From NCBI GenBank assembly GCA_020523905.1, contig JAJAPZ010000005.1:1-64000 (forward strand): 64,000 bases of DNA, read 5' to 3'. Positions within the stretch are counted from its first letter, which is position 1. Each line of letters begins with the position of its first letter. Below the pieces are notes generated by a model. That model was not told where the DNA came from, did not search any database, and saw only the letters and a list, made by a program, of their open reading frames with translations. The position numbers and the translations under genes are program-made. Positions 1 to 8,442 of the stretch are shown one piece after another. The stretch comes from Candidatus Obscuribacterium magneticum. Its GTDB lineage: Bacteria > Elusimicrobiota > Elusimicrobia > F11.

Positions 1-3000
1 GCGCTCAATTCTCAGCCGCCGGCGTGTATGTCCTGCGCATAACCGCCAGCGACTCTCAGAAGATTTCCTCCGATACCGTGACCGTCACCGTCCAGACCAA
101 TCCCGCGGACAATAACTCTCCTAATGTCGAAGCTGGAAGAGACCGCGCCATCGTATTTCCAATTCAATTTGTTTATTTACGTGGACAAGCGACGGATGAC
201 GGAATGCCGGTTCCCCCCGGGATGTTAACGATTGAATGGACTTCCATTGATCAAGACCATGCATTCATTATTCCACCTGATCAATTGAATGCCACCGGGT
301 TTTTTACTGACCCCGGGACCTACCAATTGAAGTTAAAAGCCGATGATGGCGCATTAAGCACGGAAGATTCTCTTCTGGTGCGTGTATATCCAGCGGGTAC
401 GATTAACCAGGCTCCTCAAATAGAAGCCGGAGCGGATCAAACCATCACACTTCCTGTGAACAGCGTTTCTCTGGATGCGGCGGTCACCGATGATGGCTTG
501 CCCGATCCGCCAGGAGTTTACACCACTCAATGGGAGAAAGTGAGCGGACCCGAAGCAGTCACTTTTGGAGATGCCTCTCAAGTGGATACCACCGCCCAAT
601 TCTCAGAGGCCGGTGTGTATGTCCTGAAACTTACAGCCAACGATTCCGACAAGTCCGCTTTTGATACCGTCCAGATTACCGTCCGGTCCAACCCCGCAGA
701 CAATCAGGCGCCTCAAGTGAGCGTCGTCGCGGATCAAACGGTGATCACCTTGCCGCTTAATCACGCGAATTTGGATGGAACCGTTACCGACGACGGTTTG
801 CCGATGCCCCCGGGAATGGTCACCACGACATGGACGCAGGTGGGAGGCCCTGCCGGACAGGTCTCCTTCGCCAATGCCTCAAGTCAGGACACAACCGCAA
901 CATTTACCGCGCCGGGCGCGTACACGTTAAGACTCACGGCGTTCGATGGGGCGCTCACCAGGCAAGCGGATGTCGCCATCACGGTGAATTCGAATCCCGC
1001 AGACAATCAGGCCCCGCAGGTCGAAGCCGGAATTGATCAAACCATCACTTTGCCCATCGATACCGTCAACCTGGATGCCACCGTCACCGATGACGGCCTC
1101 CCCACGCCAGGCGTTGTCACCACCCTCTGGGAGAAACTCACCGGCCCCGGCACCGTCACCTTCGGCAATGCCTCCCAAGTGAATACTTCCGCTCAATTCA
1201 GCGCCGCCGGCGTGTATGTCCTCTGTTTAACCGCCAACGACACCCAGAAGACCTCCTCGGATACGGTGAAAATCACCATCAATTCGAATCCAGCGGACAC
1301 CCAACCTCCCCAAGTGAGCATCGTCTTTAGTCCAACGACACTCACCTTGCCGCAGAACCAGGTGAATTTGGATGGAACAGTCGTTGATGATGGGTTGCCA
1401 ATCCCACCGGGAAAAGTGACCACAATGTGGACGCAGGTGGGAGGCCCGGCAGGACAGTCCTCCTTCGCCGATGCGTCAAGTGAGGACACAACCGCAACGT
1501 TTGCAGCGCCGGGCATATTCACCTTAAGATTAACAGTGTTTGATGGGGCGCTTAGCGGGCAGGCGGAGGTCACAATCACCGTCAATTCGAATCCGGCGGC
1601 TAACCTGCCGCCCACCGTCGAAGCCGGAGCCGAACAAATCATTATTTTGCCGGTTAACTTTGTTATTCTGCAAGGCGTAGTCAGAGATGATGACCTGCCG
1701 AATCCACCCGCCCGTGTAACGAGTACATGGAGCAAGTCCAGCGGGCCGGGCCGCGTCGAATTTGCCGATCCCACCCAACCAGAGACAATGGCCAACTTCT
1801 CCGAAGCCGGGATCTACATCCTACGGCTCACCGCCGACGACACCGATAAGACGGCCTATGACGATGTGATCATTAAAGTTAAATCCAATGCCACGGAAAA
1901 CCTGGCGCCCAGTGTGGATGCGGGAGAAAATCAAACCATCGTCCTTCCCTTGAATTACATTGATCTGAACGGGTCTGTGGTTGACGACGGGCTTCCAAAT
2001 CCTCCTGCTATTGTTTCCGTCCAATGGACCATGGAAATCGGGCCCGCCCCAGTGCGCTTCGCCAACACTCAAGCGGAGGATACGCGCGTAGAATTCCCTC
2101 AATCCGGCGTCTATGTCTTAAGACTCACAGCGAGTGATAGCGACAAAACCGGCTCCGATTGGGTCGTCATTCTCGTTAAAGAATCGCTCCCGCAGAATAT
2201 GCCGCCTTTCATTTTCGCCGGCGCGGATCAAACGATTCGGCACCCCCAAAACACAATCCAGTTAGAAGGCGTGGTCTACGATGACGGCCTGCCGGATCCG
2301 CCGAAACAAGTGACCCTCACCTGGAGTATGGAGTCCGGCCCGGCTCCGGTGACATTCAGCAATTCTTTCATACTTGACCCCACGGTGACCTTCACTGCGG
2401 CCGGCACCTATACGCTCAAAGTGGTAGCGAATGACGGCGAACTCCCCAGCGAAGATACCCTCGTAGTCACTGTCCAGGATCAAGAAGTCCAAAATCAAAA
2501 ACCTTGGGTGAACGCGGGCGCCGACCGGTTCGTCATCTGGCCCAATCCGGTGGAGCTCAACGGCATGGCGATCGATGACGAAAAACCATCCCGACGACTG
2601 GATATAAACTGGACCCAAGCGGAGGGCCCCGGAACCGCTCTCTTTGACGCCGACACATCCCTTCATACCCAGGTTCATTTCGATAGAACGGGGGAATACC
2701 GCCTTGTCCTGACGGCGAATGACGGGGAACTAGCCTCGACGGACGAGTTGATCGTCATCGCCTATCGGATGCCGTCCGTCTACGCCGGAGAGGATCAGAG
2801 AACTCGCCTTACCCAGGTCGTTCAACTGGAAGGAAAAGTGCGGGAAGAATCCCTCCCTTCGGCGCTGGCCACCTACGATGTTGAATGGACGATGGAGAGC
2901 GGCCCCGCCCAGGTGACCTTCACGAACACCCAAAGCGCCAGGACGGAGGCCCAGTTTAACGCCCCTGGAAGCTACGTCCTCCGATTTGAAGCGTCGGAAG

Positions 3001-3356
3001 GTCTGGCGAAAAGCGCCGACACCGTCATCATCACCGTCGAAGCGGATGCCGCCGGCGCCAACGGCCTTCTTAAAACGATCTTCAATCCCAATCAGGAGAC
3101 AATTGATATTTTCTTCAACATGGAACAGGCCGGCGTGGTGGAAGGAAAGATTTTCGACATCCAAGGTGAATTCATACGGGACCTCATTGTGGACAATCGG
3201 GCCGCCGGCGAGCAAACAGTCACCTGGGACGGGAAAAACGACCAGGGGAACATCATTTCGTCAGGTATTTATGTGGTGATTTTCAAGAAGGAATACACCG
3301 GCGGAGAACCTCGCGACATTGACACGGAAATCAAAAAAGTGGCTGCCGTTAAATAA
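1..3356 (+). CDS. PKD-repeat surface/secreted protein with FlgD-like C-terminal domain (5' truncated)
   Basis: The reading frame is open from base 3, so the gene starts upstream of the window. It holds a partial repeat followed by ten full Ig-like PKD repeats of about 100 residues, each with a core like AGADQTI-LP, DDGLP-PP, GP-V-F and F-AG-Y-L-L-A-D. The final ~95 residues form a FlgD/CHU-type Ig-like domain (GKIFDIQGEFIRDL, then WDGKNDQGNIISSGIY), a family often found at the ends of secreted proteins. Neighbouring repeats are similar at DNA level; GGCGTGTATGTCCT recurs near 21 and 1208. PKD arrays are usually extracellular adhesion or polysaccharide-binding modules. No catalytic domain is visible in this part, so function is open. 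The signal peptide would lie outside the window. Confidence 0.85.
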   Translation, partial: AQFSAAGVYVLRITASDSQKISSDTVTVTVQTNPADNNSPNVEAGRDRAIVFPIQFVYLRGQATDDGMPVPPGMLTIEWTSIDQDHAFIIPPDQLNATGFFTDPGTYQLKLKADDGALSTEDSLLVRVYPAGTINQAPQIEAGADQTITLPVNSVSLDAAVTDDGLPDPPGVYTTQWEKVSGPEAVTFGDASQVDTTAQFSEAGVYVLKLTANDSDKSAFDTVQITVRSNPADNQAPQVSVVADQTVITLPLNHANLDGTVTDDGLPMPPGMVTTTWTQVGGPAGQVSFANASSQDTTATFTAPGAYTLRLTAFDGALTRQADVAITVNSNPADNQAPQVEAGIDQTITLPIDTVNLDATVTDDGLPTPGVVTTLWEKLTGPGTVTFGNASQVNTSAQFSAAGVYVLCLTANDTQKTSSDTVKITINSNPADTQPPQVSIVFSPTTLTLPQNQVNLDGTVVDDGLPIPPGKVTTMWTQVGGPAGQSSFADASSEDTTATFAAPGIFTLRLTVFDGALSGQAEVTITVNSNPAANLPPTVEAGAEQIIILPVNFVILQGVVRDDDLPNPPARVTSTWSKSSGPGRVEFADPTQPETMANFSEAGIYILRLTADDTDKTAYDDVIIKVKSNATENLAPSVDAGENQTIVLPLNYIDLNGSVVDDGLPNPPAIVSVQWTMEIGPAPVRFANTQAEDTRVEFPQSGVYVLRLTASDSDKTGSDWVVILVKESLPQNMPPFIFAGADQTIRHPQNTIQLEGVVYDDGLPDPPKQVTLTWSMESGPAPVTFSNSFILDPTVTFTAAGTYTLKVVANDGELPSEDTLVVTVQDQEVQNQKPWVNAGADRFVIWPNPVELNGMAIDDEKPSRRLDINWTQAEGPGTALFDADTSLHTQVHFDRTGEYRLVLTANDGELASTDELIVIAYRMPSVYAGEDQRTRLTQVVQLEGKVREESLPSALATYDVEWTMESGPAQVTFTNTQSARTEAQFNAPGSYVLRFEASEGLAKSADTVIITVEADAAGANGLLKTIFNPNQETIDIFFNMEQAGVVEGKIFDIQGEFIRDLIVDNRAAGEQTVTWDGKNDQGNIISSGIYVVIFKKEYTGGEPRDIDTEIKKVAAVK

Positions 3357-3393
3357 GGGGGGGGTTAAAACGAATAGATCTTACGGCCTGAAA

Positions 3394-3462
3394 TTACAGT
3401 CTGACCTTCTTTCCGGTGAGCCACATCAAGAAAACGATAAACAAATTAAAACTGGATAGCAT
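3394..3462 (-). CDS. Candidate 22-residue membrane peptide
   Basis: A short frame with a good AAGGAG ribosome-binding site six bases before its ATG. It encodes a peptide with a hydrophobic core (FNLFIVFLMWL) and a basic end (GKKVRL), the pattern of a single-span small membrane protein. It stands alone between the PKD gene and the ParB-like gene, on the opposite strand to both. A dyad at 3482-3498 lies just upstream. I do not recognise a family. The evidence is only the RBS, the hydrophobicity and the isolated position, so it could be chance. Confidence 0.35.
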   Translation of the reverse strand: MLSSFNLFIVFLMWLTGKKVRL

Positions 3463-3481
3463 TTTAGTCTCCTTGCCTGCC

Positions 3482-3498
3482 TGAAACATCCTGTTTCA
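3482..3498. promoter_or_regulatory. Operator-like dyad TGAAAC-N5-GTTTCA
   Basis: Perfect 6-bp arms around a 5-base spacer in the gap between the small minus-strand ORF (3394-3462) and the plus-strand ParB-like gene. It is positioned to act on either, as an operator or a weak hairpin. No regulator is identified. Confidence 0.3.
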
Positions 3499-3543
3499 AG
3501 AAAACGTACAGGGTAAACGCCCTTTTTTCAAGGAGATTTTAAT

Positions 3544-3570
3544 ATGGTAGATTCCACTTCCCCATGCTGA
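3544..3570 (+). other. Eight-codon upstream ORF, or mis-framed true start, of the ParB-like gene
   Basis: ATG at 3544 follows a strong AAGGAG (3530-3535) at 8-base spacing and reads MVDSTSPC then TGA. The ParB-like start ATG at 3564 overlaps this stop (ATGCTGA) and has no ribosome-binding site of its own. Either a mini-ORF couples translation into the gene, or a one-base indel hides a true N-terminus MVDSTSP joined to MLTIIET. Confidence 0.45.
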
Positions 3571-4277
3571 CGATTATCGAAACCCAAGTCATTAAGATCC
3601 CCGTGGGCCAGATCAATATGGCGGACCGCCCCTATCGCATCCGGGCCATCCAAGCCGATAAAGACGACACCCTTCGCAGCCAATTGGCCCTCCTGGGCCA
3701 GCTCCACCCCGTCACCCTAGAAGAAACCGCTCCCGGCCAATTCATGATTCTCGATGGCCACCGCCGCCTGGAGGCTGTCATGGCCCTCCGCGCCAAAGAA
3801 GGCGGGTGGGAAGAGGTGATGGCCCATGTCTACACCGCCGGGCAGCTCTCGCTTCAAGATCGTTTCAAGCTCCTGCGCGAGAAAAACATGTTCGGTGAGA
3901 ATCCCTTGGGCCTGCATGAAAGGGCGGTTTTCTTTAAATTGTTTTCGGATCGGGGAATGACGTTGGATGAAATAGCCGAGATTTGTTCGATCCCCATCTA
4001 CGACTTAAATAATCATTTAAAACTGGTGGATGTGGGCCCGGGCTTTGCGTCTCAGCTCAACCAAACGAACATCAGCGCCTTTTTTGCCGCGATTCTGGCC
4101 CGCCGATACCAAAAATGGGCGCAAACACCTTATGCCGAACACGCCGATGCCATCGCCAAAGGGATCTTGGAGCACACCCGATCCGAAACGCTCAATTTGA
4201 AATCATTGAATTTCTATCTCAATTTTTACTGGGGAAGCGAACGGCCCTTCATGGCCCCCCAGAAGTCATCCCCTTGA
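3564..4277 (+). CDS. ParB/KorB-like DNA-binding protein
   Basis: A 237-residue protein. The N-terminal part is a ParB/Srx-type domain with the motif ILDGHRRLEAVMAL (about residues 68-81), matching the family's G-x-R-R-x-x-A signature. A helix-turn-helix follows (MTLDEIAEICSIPIYDLNNHLKL, about 132-154) in the place of the KorB/ParB HTH. No ParA partner and no parS site are adjacent, so it may be a transcription regulator of the ParB superfamily rather than the chromosome-segregation ParB. The start at 3564 lacks an SD sequence and overlaps a short upstream frame that has a strong one. The gene ends 45 bases before the PBP gene on the same strand. Confidence 0.7.
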   Translation: MLTIIETQVIKIPVGQINMADRPYRIRAIQADKDDTLRSQLALLGQLHPVTLEETAPGQFMILDGHRRLEAVMALRAKEGGWEEVMAHVYTAGQLSLQDRFKLLREKNMFGENPLGLHERAVFFKLFSDRGMTLDEIAEICSIPIYDLNNHLKLVDVGPGFASQLNQTNISAFFAAILARRYQKWAQTPYAEHADAIAKGILEHTRSETLNLKSLNFYLNFYWGSERPFMAPQKSSP

Positions 4278-4322
4278 CCGGGAGTTCGACTTAAATCCCT
4301 GCGAAATACCGACCCTCCTAAC

Positions 4323-6512
4323 ATGACGCAGAAGCTGATCAAAACGTGGATGTTGGCGGCGGCCCTTCTTTTTATCGCGGGCGTCTTCACCATCGGAAGC
4401 GCCCTCTTGCGGCGGATCCTGGCGGATCTTCCCCCCGCCGACAGCCTCGAGATCTATGTGCCCCCTTTGGTCACCACCATCATCGACATCAACAATGAAC
4501 CCATCGGCGAATTCTTCACCGAACGCCGCACCACGGTCCCTCTCACGCAAATTCCCGTCGACCTTCGCCGCGCCGTCCTCGCGATAGAAGACACGGAATT
4601 CAACAAGCACTGGGGTATTGATTTGCAGGCGATCACGAGGGCGATGGTGGCCAACCTACGAGCCGGCCGCGTTGTCCAGGGAGGATCCACCCTCACCCAA
4701 CAGCTCGCCAAAACTATATTTCTCACACGGAAAAAAACGCTCACCCGGAAATTTAAAGAACTTCTACTCACCCTCCAAATTGAACGCCGTTATTCCAAAG
4801 ACGAAATATTGGAACTGTATTTAAACCAAATTTACTTCGGCGGCGGGGCCTACGGCGTGGAAGCCGCCTCTCGTCTCTATTTCGACAAACACACGAAGGA
4901 CCTCAACCTGCCGGAGTGCGCCATGCTGGCCGGCCTCATCCGCTCCCCCAACCGCTACTCCCCTTTGAACAACCCGGAGCGGGCCACGGAGCGCCGGGCG
5001 ACGATTCTCCGGCGGATGCGGGACCTCAACCTGATCACCGAACCGGAGGAAACCGAGGCCAACGCCACTCCCGTCCTTTCTCTGACCGCCGGGTTCAAAA
5101 GAAGAGAAGCCCCTTATTTTCTCGAAGAGATCCGGAAGACATTAGAGCCCCTCTACGGGTCGGATCGATTGGAACAGGAAGGCTTGACAATCCAAACCAC
5201 GTTGGACGGGCCGATGCAGCGGGCCGCGGAAGCCGTCTTGGATAAGCACTGCGCCAATTATGACCTTAAATTCGGCACCGCCTCGCTGAAAGAATATTAT
5301 GAGGACCTGATTAAAAACACGACCGAGCAGGTCGAAATATCGACGACGCCGCCTCTCGTTCAGGGCGCTTTGGTGGCGCTCGACACCAACACGGGGGCCA
5401 TCCGGGCCATGGTCGGCGGGCGCGACTTCTTCAAATCCCAATTCAACCGCGCCACACAGGCAAAACGCCAGCCGGGATCGTCCTTCAAACCCTTTGTCTG
5501 GGCCGCCGCCTTGGAAGCCGATTTCACCGCGGCGTCCGTCGTGGAGGACTATCCACTTCTCTTCGTTGACGTCGAATCGAACCCGACTCTTTTGGCCGAA
5601 ACAACGTCGTATGCGGAGACGGAGCTCGCCATCTGGGACAACCTGCAGATGACAAAGGAGGATTTCGACAAATTAAAGCCGGAGGAGCAGAAGGAAATCA
5701 TGAAGAAGTTCTGGCGGCCTCAAAATTATGACGGCAAGTACCTGGGGCCGTTGACCATCCGGAAAGGTTTGCAGAAATCCCGTAACCTCGTTTCCATTCG
5801 CCTTATCGATTCGGTGGGTCCCCGGGCCGTGGTCAAATTGGCCCACAAAGCGGGGATTGAAAGCTGGCTCAACCCCGTGCTCTCCCTTGGCCTTGGAACG
5901 TCCGTCACCGATCTTCTTGAGCTGACCAGCGCCTATGGCACCTTCGCCACGGGCGGTCTCTATGCGCAGCCCTATTACATCGACCGCGTTATGGACCGCC
6001 GCGGCCGGATTTTGCATGAATATTCACCTAAAGTCGAAGCCCGTTTGAATCCCCAGACGTGCTATTTGATGGTCAATCTTTTGAAAGGCGTCGTTCAATA
6101 CGGCACGGGTTGGTACGCCAGTCGCCTACGGCGGCCTCTGGGCGGCAAAACAGGCACCACACAGGATCAGCGAGACCTTCTTTTTATCGGCTTCTCTCCG
6201 GATTTGGTGTGCGGTGTCTGGATCGGCTATGACGATTTCCGGCCGCTCAAGAAAGGCTTGACGGCAGCCTCCATCGCCTCCCCTCTTTGGACGGATTTTA
6301 TGCGGGAAGCCTTAAAAAATTATCCGATCATGGATTTTCAATCACCGCCCAAAATCGAGTTTGCCAAGGTCGACGCCGACACCGGCTTTCTCGCCCTCTC
6401 CACCTGTCCTCACGTCTTCTTAGAGGCTTTTCGCGAAGGGACGGTCCCCACCGAATTCTGTCCCTTCGATCACGTGAGCGGGAAAATCATCGAAGAAGAA
6501 GTCGAGGAGTAA
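4323..6512 (+). CDS. Class A penicillin-binding protein (bifunctional transglycosylase/transpeptidase)
   Basis: A 729-residue peptidoglycan synthase with an N-terminal membrane anchor (about residues 9-30). The glycosyltransferase-51 domain shows catalytic Glu89 in EDTEFNKHWGID, then GGSTLTQQLAK (120-130) and the ILELYLNQIYFGGGAYG motif. The transpeptidase domain shows SxxK at Ser386-Lys389 (GSSFKP), SRN in place of SxN, and KTG at Lys609 (GGKTGTT). All catalytic motifs are present and length is normal for the PBP1a/1c type. It polymerises and cross-links glycan strands on the outer face of the inner membrane. No clear SD precedes ATG 4323. The gene ends two bases before a 31-bp-stem hairpin shared with the convergent pfk gene. 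Confidence 0.93.
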   Translation: MTQKLIKTWMLAAALLFIAGVFTIGSALLRRILADLPPADSLEIYVPPLVTTIIDINNEPIGEFFTERRTTVPLTQIPVDLRRAVLAIEDTEFNKHWGIDLQAITRAMVANLRAGRVVQGGSTLTQQLAKTIFLTRKKTLTRKFKELLLTLQIERRYSKDEILELYLNQIYFGGGAYGVEAASRLYFDKHTKDLNLPECAMLAGLIRSPNRYSPLNNPERATERRATILRRMRDLNLITEPEETEANATPVLSLTAGFKRREAPYFLEEIRKTLEPLYGSDRLEQEGLTIQTTLDGPMQRAAEAVLDKHCANYDLKFGTASLKEYYEDLIKNTTEQVEISTTPPLVQGALVALDTNTGAIRAMVGGRDFFKSQFNRATQAKRQPGSSFKPFVWAAALEADFTAASVVEDYPLLFVDVESNPTLLAETTSYAETELAIWDNLQMTKEDFDKLKPEEQKEIMKKFWRPQNYDGKYLGPLTIRKGLQKSRNLVSIRLIDSVGPRAVVKLAHKAGIESWLNPVLSLGLGTSVTDLLELTSAYGTFATGGLYAQPYYIDRVMDRRGRILHEYSPKVEARLNPQTCYLMVNLLKGVVQYGTGWYASRLRRPLGGKTGTTQDQRDLLFIGFSPDLVCGVWIGYDDFRPLKKGLTAASIASPLWTDFMREALKNYPIMDFQSPPKIEFAKVDADTGFLALSTCPHVFLEAFREGTVPTEFCPFDHVSGKIIEEEVEE

Positions 6513-6513
6513 G

Positions 6514-6578
6514 GGGGAAGGGGTCAAGTCGCGACATGCGACATTTCATGTCGCATGTCGCGACTTGACCCCTTCCCC
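6514..6578. repeat. Long perfect inverted repeat (31-bp arms, 3-base loop) between convergent genes
   Basis: Arms 6514-6544 and 6548-6578 are exact reverse complements and contain GGGGTCAAGTCGCGACATG. The element starts just after the PBP stop and contains the last ~17 codons and stop of pfk. It could serve as a bidirectional terminator. The GGGGTC...GACCCC ends match the hairpin at 45407-45455, suggesting a REP-like mobile palindrome rather than a simple terminator. Confidence 0.9.
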
Positions 6579-7645
6579 TCCCCAAAAGAGGTGCCCACAT
6601 CCAGGGCTGTCTGGAGGAGTGGTGAATCAAGGGGGATCCGGCGGGGGACACCGGCCACTCGGGCCAGAGGAATTGAATCGATCCGGTTATTCTGCAAGCA
6701 CACCATCAATCCATACTGATTTCTGGCTGCCAGGTGCAATGCGTGATTACCATATCGTGTTGCGAGCACGCGATCAAAGGGGGTGGGTGTCCCCCCTCGC
6801 TGCAAATACCCCAGAATTGTGGAGCGGCATTCAATCCCCATGGCGTTTTGAATGTCATTGGCGAGTTTGATGGAGATTCCGCTTAACCCATGGGCCTTCT
6901 TCTTCCAAATAGGAATTGATCCCCTTGGATAAGCGCCCTCGGCCGCTACGATCAGGCAATAGAGCCGCCCCCGCTTAAACCTCTTTTCGATGACCCCGCA
7001 AATTGTTTTAAGGGAATAAGGGATTTCCGGAATGAGAATGACATCACCTCCCCCAGCAAGCCCGGCGTGCAACGCAATCCATCCCGCGCTTCTTCCCATG
7101 ACTTCCACAATCATGATCCGGTTGTGACTGGCGGCTGTTGAATGCAGCCGGTCAATGGCTTCGGTCGCAATCGTGCTCGCCGTATCAAAGCCGAAGGTTT
7201 GATCGGTGTGTAAGACATCATTGTCGATTGTTTTCGGAATTCCGACGATGGGAATCCCCTGCCGGTGAAGGGCGTTGGCGACGGTCAAGGTGCCGTCGCC
7301 TCCAATGCAGATGAGGCCTAAGAGCCGATGTTTTTTAAAGGTTCGCAAGGCGTCTTTGATCCTGTTTTTCCCCGGCTCAACCCGCTGCGATTCATTCCGG
7401 GCGATACGGAAGAAATTGTCCTTGTTCGACGTCCCGAGGATGGTCCCTCCCAAGGTCAGAATGTTTGAGGCATCGTCATAGGTGATTTTTCTAGCGTCAT
7501 CAAAGACCAGCCCCCGAAAACCGTTTTTAAAACCAACGACGTCCATCCCGTAAACGGTGGCGGCGGTCTTGACGATAGCCCGGATGGCCGCGTTCATCCC
7601 CGGACAATCCCCACCCCCCGTTAATATGCCAATCTTTTTTTTCAT
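6524..7645 (-). CDS. pfkA: 6-phosphofructokinase
   Basis: A 373-residue PfkA-superfamily enzyme that phosphorylates fructose 6-phosphate to the 1,6-bisphosphate. Visible motifs are GGGDCPGMNAAIR at the N-terminus, IGGDGTLTVA in the nucleotide/phosphate loop, and PKTIDNDVLHTDQTFGFDTA containing the catalytic Asp. GGDGT, with Gly where PPi-dependent enzymes carry Asp, favours ATP as donor. The TFGFDTA style recalls the mixed-substrate group, so the donor is not certain. It is the last gene of the tal-pgi/pgl/pfk operon, 14 bases after pgl. The last ~17 residues (KGSSRDMRHEMSHVAT) come entirely from the hairpin at 6514-6578 and look like an acquired tail. Confidence 0.92.
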   Translation of the reverse strand: MKKKIGILTGGGDCPGMNAAIRAIVKTAATVYGMDVVGFKNGFRGLVFDDARKITYDDASNILTLGGTILGTSNKDNFFRIARNESQRVEPGKNRIKDALRTFKKHRLLGLICIGGDGTLTVANALHRQGIPIVGIPKTIDNDVLHTDQTFGFDTASTIATEAIDRLHSTAASHNRIMIVEVMGRSAGWIALHAGLAGGGDVILIPEIPYSLKTICGVIEKRFKRGRLYCLIVAAEGAYPRGSIPIWKKKAHGLSGISIKLANDIQNAMGIECRSTILGYLQRGGTPTPFDRVLATRYGNHALHLAARNQYGLMVCLQNNRIDSIPLARVAGVPRRIPLDSPLLQTALDVGTSFGEGKGSSRDMRHEMSHVAT

Positions 7646-7659
7646 TTCAATTCAGGCCT

Positions 7660-8442
7660 TCATATATTTGTGGCTTTATCGAGGAATTTACCGGGAAGTT
7701 TTTTGGCGGCCTGACGGTCGAGAAGCCAAATAAGCTCCCCCTCCTCCGGCATCACCGATTGAGCGGGATAACGACCGGAAGGGAAGTCATCTCGAAGCAC
7801 TTCATTGACAATGAAGGCCTTGGTCTGGCCCGTGACAACAAATAGAATCTTCCGGGCGTGATTGATGGAAGGAAGGGTCAACGTCACACGATTTGTCGGC
7901 AAGTCCCCCACGACCGACTTCTCAACAAAATTGGGCATCACCCAATGCGATTTGTCCTTCAAGGCGGCGGTATTGGGGAACAAGGACGCTATATGTCCAT
8001 CCGCCCCCACGCCGAGAATGACCAAGTCAAACCTCGGCCAATGAGGCTCCTCTTCAAAAAAAATCTTCAGGGCCCTCTCATATTCCCGGGCCGCCTCCAC
8101 CGGATCTTCCATTTCTCCAGGAATGCGGTAGATGTTATCCTGAGATAAAGGGACTTTGGACAGAAGCGTTTCGTTGGCATGGCCAAAATTACTGTACCGA
8201 TGGGTTGGAGAAACACACCGTTCGTCTGTCCAAAAAATATAGGTTTGCTCCCAGGGAATCCGATCCCGGTAATAGGGCTCCGTGATCGAAGATAAATACT
8301 TTCTGGGACCCAACCCTCCTGTAAGGACGATGGCGGCCCTTTCCCTTTCACGGACGGCGAAATTGGCCTCTTCCATGAACATCTGAGCCACCTTTTTACC
8401 CAAGGTGACTTCATCGCGTGCGATGATAAGAGATCCTCTCAT
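7660..8442 (-). CDS. pgl: 6-phosphogluconolactonase
   Basis: A 260-residue SugarP-isomerase-fold protein of the DevB/NagB-like family, which hydrolyses 6-phosphogluconolactone in the oxidative pentose phosphate pathway. Motifs seen are TGGLGPRKYL (phosphate loop), FWTDERCVSP, and LGVGADGHIASLFP (catalytic region). Its ATG overlaps the stop of the upstream tal-pgi gene by one base (TAATG), which indicates translational coupling. pfk follows after 14 bases. Length and motifs are typical. No glucose-6-phosphate dehydrogenase or 6-phosphogluconate dehydrogenase gene lies in the window. Confidence 0.92.
   Translation of the reverse strand: MRGSLIIARDEVTLGKKVAQMFMEEANFAVRERERAAIVLTGGLGPRKYLSSITEPYYRDRIPWEQTYIFWTDERCVSPTHRYSNFGHANETLLSKVPLSQDNIYRIPGEMEDPVEAAREYERALKIFFEEEPHWPRFDLVILGVGADGHIASLFPNTAALKDKSHWVMPNFVEKSVVGDLPTNRVTLTLPSINHARKILFVVTGQTKAFIVNEVLRDDFPSGRYPAQSVMPEEGELIWLLDRQAAKKLPGKFLDKATNI

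Noticed and set aside
1193..1795. 200-codon minus-strand frame in the PKD gene
   Set aside because: Antisense shadow of repetitive, valine/threonine-rich coding sequence; no RBS or family resemblance.
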